From Oscillospiraceae bacterium (lineage in GTDB: Bacteria > Bacillota > Clostridia > Oscillospirales > Ruminococcaceae): 64,000 bases of DNA. The position numbers and the translations under genes were made by a program. The stretch spans positions 1-64,000 of the forward strand of contig JAAWRH010000008.1 of the NCBI GenBank assembly GCA_022800935.1, written 5' to 3'. Positions within the stretch are counted from its first letter, which is position 1. Every line of letters starts with the position of its first letter. Of this stretch, positions 16,075 through 23,941 are shown piece by piece. Under the pieces are notes generated by a model, which did not search any database, was not told the DNA's origin, and saw nothing but the letters and a program-made list of their open reading frames with translations.

Positions 16075-16812
16075 ATGAAGGAAAACAAGTACGACGATCC
16101 CCAGTTTTTTGAACAATACAGCAAAATGTCCCGCTCGGTCCAGGGGCTGGAGGGGGCGGGAGAATGGCACGAGCTGAAAAAACTCCTCCCGGACTTCACA
16201 GGAAAAACCGTCCTCGACCTGGGGTGCGGCTTTGGCTGGCACTGCCGGTACGCAGCGGAGCAGGGCGCGGCCCAAGTCACCGGCGTTGACCTGTCCGAAA
16301 AGATGCTGAAAAGGGCGAAGGAAATGACCCGTTCCCCCAACATTCAGTATATCCGCAATTCCATTGAGGACTTCCCCTATCCCGAAAATGCCTTTGATGT
16401 TGTGATAAGCTCTCTGGCCTTCCACTATGTGGAAAATTACGGCAAGGTGTGCCGGAGGGTTTACAACAGCCTGAAGGACGGCGGGTACTTTGTCTTTTCA
16501 GTGGAGCACCCCGTCTTTACCGCCCAGGGAAAGCAGGACTGGTACTATGGACCGGACGGGAAGCCGCTCCATTGGCCGGTGGACAATTACTTTACAGAGG
16601 GATGCCGGAATGCCGTCTTTTTAGGAAATAAAGTAAAAAAATACCATTGGACACTGACAACCTACCTTAACGTATTGACAGAAGCTGGATTTTCTCTGTG
16701 CCATGTCACAGAGCCCCAGCCCGATCCCTCTATGCTCGATCTCCCCGGAATGAGGGACGAGCTCCGCCGGCCCATGATGCTGATAATAAAGGCGCGGAAA
16801 ACTTCGCGGTAA
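16075..16812 (+). CDS. Class I SAM-dependent methyltransferase
   Basis: This 245-residue protein has motif I VLDLGCGFGWHCRYAAEQ (about 48-65), the acidic ribose-binding residue in VTGVDLSEKML and motif IV VVISSLAFHYVENY, as in UbiE/Methyltransf_11 enzymes. The C-terminal half (HPVFTAQGKQDWYY, WTLTTYLNVL) matches a Firmicutes branch with unknown small-molecule substrates. The start is taken at ATG 16075 (AGGATGG ten bases upstream); a TTG at 16066 is possible. The Eis-like acetyltransferase follows after 15 bases, so the two are probably one operon. Confidence 0.85.
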   Translation: MKENKYDDPQFFEQYSKMSRSVQGLEGAGEWHELKKLLPDFTGKTVLDLGCGFGWHCRYAAEQGAAQVTGVDLSEKMLKRAKEMTRSPNIQYIRNSIEDFPYPENAFDVVISSLAFHYVENYGKVCRRVYNSLKDGGYFVFSVEHPVFTAQGKQDWYYGPDGKPLHWPVDNYFTEGCRNAVFLGNKVKKYHWTLTTYLNVLTEAGFSLCHVTEPQPDPSMLDLPGMRDELRRPMMLIIKARKTSR

Positions 16813-16827
16813 AAAAGGAGATTTTAA

Positions 16828-17982
16828 ATGACAGAGCTTCTATGTAAAGGTACAGCAAACGACAGAGAGGATATCCTGGACTTTGCCAATTATGTCTTCA
16901 GCTTTGACCACGAGCCCCACAACTTCATAGAGATGGTTCCAAGGCTGTACGGTCCCGAAAGCGCGAGCGAAGCATTTCATTATCTGATTCGGGAAAACGG
17001 CAAAATAAAGGCTATGGTGTGCTCCTATCCCATGGAAACCAAGGTTGGAGAAGAAACTTTAAAGCTGGCGTTTATCGGAACCGTTTCGGTACACCCCTAT
17101 TCCAGGGGAAAGGGATACATGAAACGCCTAATGAACGCCGCCATCGCGGACATGCAAAAGGACGGTACAGACCTTGCGGCTCTGGGGGGACAGCGGCAAA
17201 GATACCAATACTTTGGCTTTGAAAACGGCGGGATAGAATACGGCTTTTCCTTTAACCGTTCCAACCTCCGCCACGCCTTTAAGGACGTTGCATCCCCGAT
17301 AAAGGTCGTCCCTTTGGATGAAATGGGGAAGGAGCAGTGGGACTGCGCCTACTCTCTGTTCCAACGGCAGCATATCCACGGTATACGGAACCGGGAGGAA
17401 TTCCCTGCCATACTGCACAACTGGAACGGCATCCCCTATGCCCTTCTGGCGGATGGAGAAATGAAGGGCTACTTTTCCGTAGGCGGCAAAACATTTTTTG
17501 AGTTCGTTTTGGGGAATGAAGCAGAACTGCTCCCCGCCGTAAAGTCAGCCATGGAATCCCTGCATATGGACCGGGCTGTTCTCAAGGCGGCGGATTACGA
17601 AGAAAAGAGGCTTTCTCTTCTCTCCTCTGTGTGCGAGAACAGCTCCATCGTTTGCAGCTCCAACTATCGGATATTCCATTACGACAGGGTGATTTCCGCT
17701 TATTTGAAGGTGAAGCAAAGCTGCAGCACTTTGCAGGAGGGAAGCATCATTTTGAATATAGACGGAAAGCAAACGGCTGTGGAGGTTCGGGATGGAAAAA
17801 TCACCGTTGGCCCTGTCTCCCCTCACCTTTCTGCTCCTGTGATTTCTCTGGGAAATCTGGAAGCGGTGGAATTTCTGACCGCTCCCTTCAGCCCGCGTCG
17901 GAGGGAGGAGGCAAGGCGGTTCCCCTTCCTTCAAAGCTGGTTCCCAATTCCGCTGTATACCGCTTCCTTGGATGAATGTTAA
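16828..17982 (+). CDS. Eis-like GNAT N-acetyltransferase
   Basis: The 384-residue protein has an N-terminal GNAT domain whose acetyl-CoA loop reads VSVHPYSRGKGYMKRLMNAA (about 93-112), a second degenerate GNAT-like region and a C-terminal sterol-carrier-like domain (ILNIDGKQTAVEVRDGKITV). This order is that of the Eis family, which acetylates amines, including aminoglycosides and peptides in mycobacteria. In Firmicutes the substrate is mostly unknown. AAAGGAG precedes the ATG. It follows the methyltransferase by 15 bases in the same direction. Confidence 0.87.
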   Translation: MTELLCKGTANDREDILDFANYVFSFDHEPHNFIEMVPRLYGPESASEAFHYLIRENGKIKAMVCSYPMETKVGEETLKLAFIGTVSVHPYSRGKGYMKRLMNAAIADMQKDGTDLAALGGQRQRYQYFGFENGGIEYGFSFNRSNLRHAFKDVASPIKVVPLDEMGKEQWDCAYSLFQRQHIHGIRNREEFPAILHNWNGIPYALLADGEMKGYFSVGGKTFFEFVLGNEAELLPAVKSAMESLHMDRAVLKAADYEEKRLSLLSSVCENSSIVCSSNYRIFHYDRVISAYLKVKQSCSTLQEGSIILNIDGKQTAVEVRDGKITVGPVSPHLSAPVISLGNLEAVEFLTAPFSPRRREEARRFPFLQSWFPIPLYTASLDEC

Positions 17983-17994
17983 AAAAACAATCTG

Positions 17995-18339
17995 TTATAA
18001 GGAAAACCGCCTTTTTGACAATGAAAGACGAACTTCCAAGAAATATATACCTGCACTTTGATATATCACCTGATGTCCTGACAGTCCATTTACAGTAACA
18101 GGTTGTATTTCAGACAACTGCTGTATTGGGGAGATTTCTACAAAAAGAGCCTGTAATTCACTTTCTGTGCCAGTACAATCTTCCTCTACATCCCATTCTA
18201 CATAACAGGATTCATCTGGAGACCACGCGCTGATGCCATATTGGTGCACAAATTCTGGCTCCGTTTCCATAAGGAAACCATCTGGCATAGTGAATGAAAC
18301 CCCATGGGTATAAAATCTCCCATTTTGAAAACGTAACAT
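17995..18339 (-). CDS. Small protein of unknown function
   Basis: This is a 114-residue protein starting MLRFQNGRFYTHGVSFTMPD with AGGAG before the ATG. It has Trp/Glu-rich pieces (ISAWSPDESCYVEWDVEED) and a YQSAGIYFLEVRLSLSK end that stops abruptly in Lys/Arg/Phe/Ser/Leu. The strand-rich pattern suggests a small beta-sheet domain; the C-terminus might be cut short. I do not recognise the family. It lies alone, convergent with the Eis-like gene. Confidence 0.55.
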   Translation of the reverse strand: MLRFQNGRFYTHGVSFTMPDGFLMETEPEFVHQYGISAWSPDESCYVEWDVEEDCTGTESELQALFVEISPIQQLSEIQPVTVNGLSGHQVIYQSAGIYFLEVRLSLSKRRFSL

Positions 18340-18563
18340 ATTTTTCTCCTTTATTCAGATTTAGGGATAAGGACGCTATTTTCCTCCCTTCTATTTGAAC
18401 TGTTCTCTAAATGGAACGCCCTCACCAATGAGCAAAAGAAAATACTTCTTGCCTTGATGGATATTATGTAAAGCTTTAATTCAAAATATGATGTCCCTTG
18501 CCGTGCCCGACAAAGAGAGACACCTTAAAGAACAGAAAAACAGAGTGCCAGTCTTACCAAATA

Positions 18564-18598
18564 CGCCGCCCAAAAAGAAAAGGGCGGCGTTTCCTTTT
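18564..18598 (+). terminator. GC-rich hairpin with T-rich tail
   Basis: CGCCGCCC (18564-18571) pairs exactly with GGGCGGCG (18582-18589) and is followed by TTTCCTTTT. There is no complete plus-strand gene upstream, so it may belong to the decayed reading frame before it. Confidence 0.55.
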
Positions 18599-18632
18599 CC
18601 GCCTCAGAAAACGCCGCCCCGTCAATTTTTTC

Positions 18633-18661
18633 TTGACAAACATACAACATTGTGTTATATT
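18633..18661 (+). promoter_or_regulatory. Promoter and likely BlaI operator of the blaI-blaR1-like operon
   Basis: TTGACA (18633-18638) and TATATT (18656-18661) are spaced by 17 bases. A dyad of the form ATAC-ACA-TGT-TTAT occupies 18642-18658 between the hexamers, where BlaI/MecI repressors bind. A second AACA/TGTT-rich stretch follows at 18666-18687. Autoregulation is inferred from family knowledge. Confidence 0.75.
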
Positions 18662-18702
18662 TTAATTGTCAACAATATGTTATACATAAAGGAGGAAATT
18701 TC

Positions 18703-19086
18703 ATGGTCCAGCAGATATCCGACGCAGAACTTGAAATTATGAAAATTGTATGGGGAAACCCATCGGAGGTAACGCTGTTCCCCTACATTATGGAGGGACT
18801 TGCAGCCAAAGGCAGGCCATGCCAGAAAAACACGCTTATTGTTCTCTTATCCCGTCTCATCAATAAAGGCTTTTTAAGCGCGAAAAAAATCGGCCGCCGA
18901 AACGAATATACCTCCCTTGTCTCGGAGACAGAATATCAGACAGCCCAGACCAAAAGCTTTCTGAATAAAATTTACGAAGGAAACGCAAAGGGGCTTGTTT
19001 CCACCCTGATTTCAGGCGACCTTCTGACCGGCGAGGAATATGAAGAATTGAAAAAGCTTCTGGAAGAAGGGAAAGAAAAACGATGA
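18703..19086 (+). CDS. BlaI/MecI/CopY-family transcriptional repressor
   Basis: This 127-residue winged-helix protein (ISDAELEIMKIVWGNPSEVT; KNTLIVLLSRLINKGFLSAK; IGRRNEYTSLVSETEY) has the typical length and fold of BlaI. AAGGAGG at 18688-18695 sets the start at 18703; the longer open frame begins inside the promoter. The family blocks an operon until a partner BlaR1-type protease causes its cleavage. The next gene is that protease and overlaps by four bases. No beta-lactamase or copper gene is near, so the signal may be cell-wall or envelope stress. Confidence 0.9.
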   Translation: MVQQISDAELEIMKIVWGNPSEVTLFPYIMEGLAAKGRPCQKNTLIVLLSRLINKGFLSAKKIGRRNEYTSLVSETEYQTAQTKSFLNKIYEGNAKGLVSTLISGDLLTGEEYEELKKLLEEGKEKR

Positions 19087-21473
19087 ACATGATTTTAAAA
19101 ACATTCCTGTCCATGTCTCTTTCCGGTTCCCTGCTGATTCTGGCGCTATTTGCCGCCAAGCATTTCTGGAAAGATAAAATCAGCCGGCAATGGCAATATT
19201 ATATTTGGTTCGTTGTCGTGCTGCGGCTGCTTCTCCCCTTTGGACCGGAAACCAATCTGATGGGGAAAACCTATCAGGCAATCGACCAGGCAATTACGCA
19301 AGCCTCTCCCCTGCCGGTTCAGCCGAGTGTTCCTGATGTTTCAGGCGTTTCCAGCCTTCCTGCTGCTGCGCCGGAACCGGACATTCAAAATACGGATAAC
19401 CCAGCGAAGGAGCCAAAAGCCGCTTATTCCCTGCAGGAGACTGCATTGTCAGCAGCTGAACATCTCTGGATGATCTGGATGGTTGGTGCATTGCTCCTCC
19501 TGATACGGAAGATAACGGTCTACCAAAGCTTTCTTCGGTATGTAACCGCTGGTTCTTCCCCTGTTTCGGATGTTAAGCTTTTAGACAAGCTCTCCTTGGC
19601 CGCAGAACAGATGAACATTAAAAAGCCTGTGGAGCTTTGCATCAATCCCCTGATCTCCTCGCCGCTGCTGACTGGCCTTTTCCATCCCTGCATTGTGCTG
19701 CCAAGCACGGACATTTCCGAAAGGGATTTCAAATATATTGTACTGCACGAATTAACCCATTACAAACGGCGGGATATGTTCTGTAAATGGCTGGTTCAGA
19801 TAACAGTCTGTCTCCATTGGTTTAATCCTCTTGTCCATCTCATGGGCCGTGAAATGACCAAAGCATGTGAATTTTCCTGTGATGAAGCGGTCCTTGTCAA
19901 AATGGGATGTGACAAAGCGCAGGACTATGGAAAAACCCTGCTTGACGCGATGGCGGCAGTCGGAAAGTATAAAGAATCTCTCGGTTCCATTACATTAAGC
20001 GGAAATAAACAGCTTCTGAAAGAAAGGTTAGGCGCGATTATGAAATTTAAGAGGCGGTCAAGGACGGCTAAATTTTTAACTAGCCTTCTGACATTATGGG
20101 TTGTTCTGGTTGCGTCCTTTATCGGTATTTACAAAATGGAAAACAGTGTCAGCGCATCTGGAATATTCAGCACAACGGACAAACCTTCCCTTTTCGTAAA
20201 TGTAAGCAGCGCCGCTGTAAACGTGTTGTCTGCACCAAAAAACGAAAAGATATATGCAGAGTTTAACCAGAATGTTTATAAGGTTGAGGTTTTGATTGAC
20301 AATCAAAAAAACGAATGGAAGGTTTCCATTTCCTGTAAGACAAATACAAACATCAACAGCGAAACCATCAAGCTGTATATCCCTGATATTTCCTATGACA
20401 ATGTGAACCTGAATGTTGACAATGGGTATTTGACCTGTAACCTTTTCCGATCCGGGAATATTATGGGCAATTTCAATATGGCCTCTGTCTTTTTGACTCT
20501 GCCGGAGGGCTTTGCCGGATCGGTGGATACAACGACAAACAGCGGCTATTTCCAGTTGGTTTCCAAAGACGATTTCAAAAACTCCTCTGTAACCATTGTC
20601 GATAACGGCCGGTGGAGCGAAATTTATAAGCCAAAGAATTTCAGGAAAAATGGAAACATCTACACATTTTCAGAGGGTACAGGCAGTAATCTTATCAAAG
20701 TAACGCAAAAAGGTTCTGGTGTCATGGGAATTTATACCTCAGATACATTTAACGCCTCCCATTTTGCAAATGAATGGGAGGAGAAATGGATGAATCACTG
20801 GCTGGATGAAAACAACCAGATGAATCAGCATACGCAGTCTGATTTTTCTTCACAGGCAGAGCAATACTATCAATCAGGCAGTCTGCCCCTGTTCCAGATT
20901 GCTTTCTCCCAGCTGGATGAAGAAGCGCAAAACAAATGGCTGGACAGGATTTACACCGATAAGCAGATCATGTTTTGGGGAGCCGCTGTCGGCCTGCTGG
21001 ATGAGGACTGTGATTTAGTTCTGCGTTATGCAGAAAAAATCTACGGGGATGGCAATATCGCCTATTTCTCCGTTCTGGCTAATCACATGAGCAGGAAGAT
21101 GCTGGAAACGTATCGGGATAAATCCCTGAAAGACGAAAAGTGGGCGTTCCAGTCCGTTCTGTATGGGGTCCTGGGTCAGAGTGATGAATTTGGCAAATTG
21201 GAAGAAGAGAAGGAAAAAGAGTGGGATGAAGCACAGAAAGTGGAATATCAAGCGGTAGGCGTTACGGTTGATGGCAAAAATTACTACTATCAGGGACAGT
21301 TGGTTCACATTTTTCTGGATCAGCGGGCCAACAAATCCTTTTACACACTGCAAATAAATCCGGCTGGAACAGCTAACATCAAAATACTTCGCAATGCAGA
21401 TAACAAAATTACCGGTGCCGCCTATATGACCAAGGCAGAAATTGAGGAGCTCTTTGGCGACATGGAGGATTGA
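19083..21473 (+). CDS. BlaR1-type M56 membrane metallopeptidase with large C-terminal part
   Basis: The protein has 796 residues. Several membrane segments (LLILALFAAKHFW, YYIWFVVVLRLLLP, LWMIWMVGALLLLIRK) flank an M56 peptidase with the zinc site LHELTHYKRRDM (about 221-232) and CDEAVLVKMG (about 268). After a further membrane segment near 345 comes an extracellular part of about 440 residues: a DUF4097-like beta-helix region (VNVSSAAVNVLSAPKNEK, VNLNVDNGYL) and then a helical region. The penicillin-binding sensor domain of BlaR1 is absent, so the signal differs. Together with BlaI it should form a sensor-protease/repressor pair. The ATG overlaps the blaI stop (ATGA). Confidence 0.88.
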   Translation: MNMILKTFLSMSLSGSLLILALFAAKHFWKDKISRQWQYYIWFVVVLRLLLPFGPETNLMGKTYQAIDQAITQASPLPVQPSVPDVSGVSSLPAAAPEPDIQNTDNPAKEPKAAYSLQETALSAAEHLWMIWMVGALLLLIRKITVYQSFLRYVTAGSSPVSDVKLLDKLSLAAEQMNIKKPVELCINPLISSPLLTGLFHPCIVLPSTDISERDFKYIVLHELTHYKRRDMFCKWLVQITVCLHWFNPLVHLMGREMTKACEFSCDEAVLVKMGCDKAQDYGKTLLDAMAAVGKYKESLGSITLSGNKQLLKERLGAIMKFKRRSRTAKFLTSLLTLWVVLVASFIGIYKMENSVSASGIFSTTDKPSLFVNVSSAAVNVLSAPKNEKIYAEFNQNVYKVEVLIDNQKNEWKVSISCKTNTNINSETIKLYIPDISYDNVNLNVDNGYLTCNLFRSGNIMGNFNMASVFLTLPEGFAGSVDTTTNSGYFQLVSKDDFKNSSVTIVDNGRWSEIYKPKNFRKNGNIYTFSEGTGSNLIKVTQKGSGVMGIYTSDTFNASHFANEWEEKWMNHWLDENNQMNQHTQSDFSSQAEQYYQSGSLPLFQIAFSQLDEEAQNKWLDRIYTDKQIMFWGAAVGLLDEDCDLVLRYAEKIYGDGNIAYFSVLANHMSRKMLETYRDKSLKDEKWAFQSVLYGVLGQSDEFGKLEEEKEKEWDEAQKVEYQAVGVTVDGKNYYYQGQLVHIFLDQRANKSFYTLQINPAGTANIKILRNADNKITGAAYMTKAEIEELFGDMED

Positions 21474-21533
21474 TGAGGACAAGCCGCCACACCAGAGGTC
21501 CCTGCATTGGTTTGAAACCGTACATGTGGAATC

Positions 21534-21562
21534 TTGACACTCTTCCGCACAAGTGATAAAAT
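21534..21562 (+). promoter_or_regulatory. Promoter of the methyltransferase-acetyltransferase pair
   Basis: TTGACA (21534-21539) and TAAAAT (21557-21562) are spaced by 17 bases; GAGGAGG precedes the ATG at 21593. Confidence 0.8.
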
Positions 21563-21592
21563 AAGTTTACTTTTGTGTGAGGAGGAAATACA

Positions 21593-22087
21593 ATGACACG
21601 AGTACAGCAGGTTATCAACAAAATCAAGTCAGATGTTGCGGACAAACAGGTGATTGAAATTGCCTGCGGACAGGCTGATTTTTCCATCGAAGCCTCCAAA
21701 ACCGCTGCGACAGTTCACTGCATCGATCTTGACAACTTCCGGCTCAATGACAAAATTCATGAGTGCCCCAACGTTGTTTTTCAGCAGATGGACGCCACTG
21801 CCCTGGAGTATGACAACGGGACCTTTGACACTGCTGTTATCTATAACGCTTTTTTTCATCTGGAAACAGTCATGGAAAAGGTTCTGTCTGAAGCTCTCAG
21901 AGTGGTAAAAACCGGCGGGAGCGTTTGGGTCATCAGTTCGTTCAGCATGGACAAAACTGCTATGGAGGAAAAACTATTCCCCCACCTGTCAGCCTCCGGC
22001 CTGGAATATGAGGTAAGTATAGATAAAGTCTTTACATATGTACGGATTGGCAAACCAGCCGAAGAGGAAAAGAAGGAAATATCATGA
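21593..22087 (+). CDS. Small class I SAM-dependent methyltransferase
   Basis: The protein has 164 residues with a Rossmann fold starting KQVIEIACGQADFSIEAS (motif I), then VHCIDLDNFRL (acidic motif II) and FDTAVIYNAFFHLE (motif IV). It is short for the family because the substrate-binding insertions are small. The next gene, a GNAT acetyltransferase, overlaps it by four bases (ATGA) and the two share one promoter and one terminator. The substrate is unknown. Confidence 0.85.
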   Translation: MTRVQQVINKIKSDVADKQVIEIACGQADFSIEASKTAATVHCIDLDNFRLNDKIHECPNVVFQQMDATALEYDNGTFDTAVIYNAFFHLETVMEKVLSEALRVVKTGGSVWVISSFSMDKTAMEEKLFPHLSASGLEYEVSIDKVFTYVRIGKPAEEEKKEIS

Positions 22088-22602
22088 AATTAGAGCACAA
22101 TCTGCTTGGAGAAAGAATCCTCATCCGAAATTACCGAAAATCCGATTTTTACTTTATGACTGATATGTGGTTTGATCCGGAAAACGGGAAATATATGAGC
22201 GACCCGGAGAGAGGATACGTTGATGAAAAATATCAAAGCATTCTGGATACCCTGGAGGAAAGCGATGACGGCTATTATCTCATCATCGAACTTTTAAATA
22301 CCGGTGAACCCATTGGTTCCTGCGGCATCTTCCCCGTTTCCGGAGATGCGGCCTATGATATCGGCTACTGCATCCACAAATCCTACTGGAAAAAGGGCTT
22401 TGGCAGCGAGGCCGTCGCGCTGCTGCTGGAATGGCTGGAGGAGCACCAGGCCAAAAAGGTAATGGCGGAGGTGGCGGTGAAGAATCTCGCGTCCCGCGCC
22501 CTGCTCCATAAATTTGGTTTCAAACCGGAAAAGCCGTCACAATTCAAAAAATATAACATGGATGTGACGTTTGACAGCATTATCTATGCCAAAGCGTTAT
22601 AA
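22084..22602 (+). CDS. GNAT acetyltransferase, RimJ/RimL-like
   Basis: The 172-residue protein has the order of RimJ/RimL-type GNATs: LLGERILIRNYRKSDF at the start, LNTGEPIGSCGIFPV in the core, YWKKGFGSEAVALLLEWLE as the acetyl-CoA loop (about 100-118) and SRALLHKFGFKPE at the end. Members acetylate ribosomal protein N-termini, amino acids or antibiotics; here the substrate cannot be stated. It is translationally coupled to the preceding methyltransferase and ends just before a strong terminator. Confidence 0.88.
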   Translation: MKLEHNLLGERILIRNYRKSDFYFMTDMWFDPENGKYMSDPERGYVDEKYQSILDTLEESDDGYYLIIELLNTGEPIGSCGIFPVSGDAAYDIGYCIHKSYWKKGFGSEAVALLLEWLEEHQAKKVMAEVAVKNLASRALLHKFGFKPEKPSQFKKYNMDVTFDSIIYAKAL

Positions 22603-22643
22603 AAAGCGGTCCCAAACCACTCCGGTCTTGGGACCGCTTTTTT
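22601..22643 (+). terminator. Terminator of the methyltransferase-GNAT operon
   Basis: AAAAAGCGGTCCCAA (22601-22615) and TTGGGACCGCTTTTTT (22628-22643) pair perfectly and end in six T. Confidence 0.9.
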
Positions 22644-22730
22644 GCCTCTTTCCCTCTCACCGATTTTTCACCCCCTGCATATGATGTGTTGAACCCGCAA
22701 AACCCCACATTTTAAAGGAGGTCATCACTT

Positions 22731-22901
22731 ATGTGCAACAACAACTGTTTCGGCGGCTCCTGGAGCTGGATCATCCTCATCATCCTGATCCTCATCTTCT
22801 GCGGCAATGGCAACGGCATCTGCGGTTCCCTGACCAACGGCTGTGGCTGCGGCTGCAACAACAATGGCTGCGGCAACAACGGCTGCGGATGCTGCGACTA
22901 A
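22731..22901 (+). CDS. Gly/Cys-rich small membrane protein (56 aa)
   Basis: This 56-residue protein begins MCNNNCFGGSW, has a central hydrophobic helix (IILIILILIF, residues about 14-23) and ends in a Cys/Gly/Asn tail (CGCGCNNNGCG ... CGCCD) with twelve Cys in all. AAAGGAGG lies ahead of the ATG. It resembles small genes annotated in Clostridia as 'chorion class high-cysteine' proteins; the role is unknown, with spore coat, metal binding or redox buffering as options. A shorter relative lies 150 bases downstream with the same plan and the same leader (TTTAAAGGAGGT). Its size keeps it out of many gene lists. Confidence 0.8.
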   Translation: MCNNNCFGGSWSWIILIILILIFCGNGNGICGSLTNGCGCGCNNNGCGNNGCGCCD

Positions 22902-22939
22902 TCTGATCCAACTCGTTAAACACACTGTTTCCTTAGAGC

Positions 22940-22985
22940 GGCAGGGGCGCTTCGGAGCTTTGAAAAGCTCCCGCGCTCCTCTGCC
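22940..22985 (+). terminator. Long imperfect hairpin between the two Cys-rich genes
   Basis: GGAGCTTT and AAAGCTCC (22954-22971) form the tip, and GGCAGGGGCGC (22940-22950) with GCGCTCCTCTGCC (22973-22985) the base with bulges. No T run follows, so it is more likely an RNA-stability element or weak terminator. Confidence 0.45.
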
Positions 22986-23051
22986 CTCCCGGAATCCCCA
23001 AAGTCCATAACTTTAAGAAGCACCGTGCCATATTTAAAGGAGGTTTTTTCC

Positions 23052-23186
23052 ATGTGCAATACCGGCTTTGGCGGCAATAGCTGCTGCATCATTATCCTGA
23101 TCATCCTCATCCTTCTGTTCTGCTGCGGCGGCGAAGGCAATGGCGGCTGTGGCTGTGGCTGCGGCTGCAACAACTGCTGTGACTGA
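23052..23186 (+). CDS. Gly/Cys-rich small membrane protein (44 aa), paralogue
   Basis: The 44 residues are MCNTGFGGNSCC, then a hydrophobic helix (IIILIILILLF), then a tail CCGGEGNGGCGCGCGCNNCCD. The plan, the N-terminal MCN and the end CCD match the 56-residue neighbour, so the two arose by duplication. TTTAAAGGAGG precedes the ATG. A perfect terminator closes the pair. Function as for the neighbour: unknown, possibly spore- or envelope-associated. Confidence 0.8.
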   Translation: MCNTGFGGNSCCIIILIILILLFCCGGEGNGGCGCGCGCNNCCD

Positions 23187-23222
23187 TTGTTCCATAAAAA
23201 GGGCATCCAGCTGCACCGGTGC

Positions 23223-23260
23223 GATGGGATACGGCAGTCTTTGCCGTATCCCATCTTTTT
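23223..23260 (+). terminator. Perfect terminator after the Cys-rich pair
   Basis: GATGGGATACGGCA (23223-23236) and TGCCGTATCCCATC (23242-23255) pair over 14 bases, followed by five T. Confidence 0.92.
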
Positions 23261-23278
23261 AACTTTATATAAAATTCC

Positions 23279-23335
23279 TTGACAGCTATTACCTACAGGT
23301 GTATAATTAATTTATATAAATAAATTATATAAATT
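23279..23335 (+). promoter_or_regulatory. Consensus promoter with a perfect palindromic operator
   Basis: TTGACA (23279-23284) and TATAAT (23302-23307) are spaced by exactly 17 bases. Directly downstream, AATTTATATAA (23309-23319) and TTATATAAATT (23325-23335) form a perfect inverted repeat with a five-base centre, over the expected transcription start. Its place before a TetR gene suggests that TetR binds it and represses its own operon. Confidence 0.85.
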
Positions 23336-23356
23336 ATTTTTATAAGGAGGACAGCC

Positions 23357-23941
23357 ATGCCCAAGCAAAAAATCACAAAGGAAATGGTGGTTGAAGCCGC
23401 CTTCACCCTGGCGCGGGAGGAAGGAATGGAGCAGGTGCTGGTCAAAAACATCGCCGACAGACTGGGCTGTTCCGTACAGCCAATCTACAGCTATTGCCAA
23501 AGCATGGAAAGCCTGAGAAAGGATGTGGCGGAGCGGGTAGACAGCTTTGTCCGCGAATACGCCGCCGCCCGCATCAATGAGGAGGACCTGTTCCGCAGCA
23601 CGGGGCGCGCTTATCTCCAGCTGGCAAAGGAAGAACCGAATCTCTTTAAAATATTCACCCTTCACCGGCGGGACGGGATTTCTTCTTTGGAAGAATTCTA
23701 CCGCGCCGAAGCATCTCCCCGAACCGCTGAGGTTATTGCAAAAAGTCTGAATCTCACCCTTGACCAGGCGAAACAGCTTCACCTCCATATGCTGGTCTAT
23801 ACCATCGGAATCGGGACCATCCTCTCGGTGACAGCGCCGGGCATCCCCGCGGAGGATATCGATTCGTTACAGGAGACCGCATATGAAGCCTTTTTAAGGC
23901 AAATTCAAAAAGTAGAAGGAGAGCAGAAAAGTGGAAAATAA
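23357..23941 (+). CDS. TetR/AcrR-family repressor
   Basis: This 194-residue protein has an N-terminal TetR HTH (ITKEMVVEAAFTLAREEGME, then LVKNIADRLGCSVQPIYSY, residues about 6-52) and a helical ligand domain similar to TetR_C_33/WHG-type members (EPNLFKIFTLHRRDG, LHMLVYTIGIGTIL). The gene is first in an operon with a flavodoxin-domain gene (eleven-base overlap), and a perfect palindrome lies over its promoter, so autorepression is likely. AAGGAGG precedes the ATG. Confidence 0.9.
   Translation: MPKQKITKEMVVEAAFTLAREEGMEQVLVKNIADRLGCSVQPIYSYCQSMESLRKDVAERVDSFVREYAAARINEEDLFRSTGRAYLQLAKEEPNLFKIFTLHRRDGISSLEEFYRAEASPRTAEVIAKSLNLTLDQAKQLHLHMLVYTIGIGTILSVTAPGIPAEDIDSLQETAYEAFLRQIQKVEGEQKSGK

Larger units (their letters stand above)
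18340..18702. other. Intergenic region before blaI, with hairpin and promoter
   Basis: It holds no confident gene. On the plus strand about 18370-18473 can be read as a tail like FSKWNALTNEQKKILLALM before a stop, which might be the remnant of a regulator gene. A GC-rich hairpin (18564-18589) and the blaI promoter (18633-18661) follow. Confidence 0.5.
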
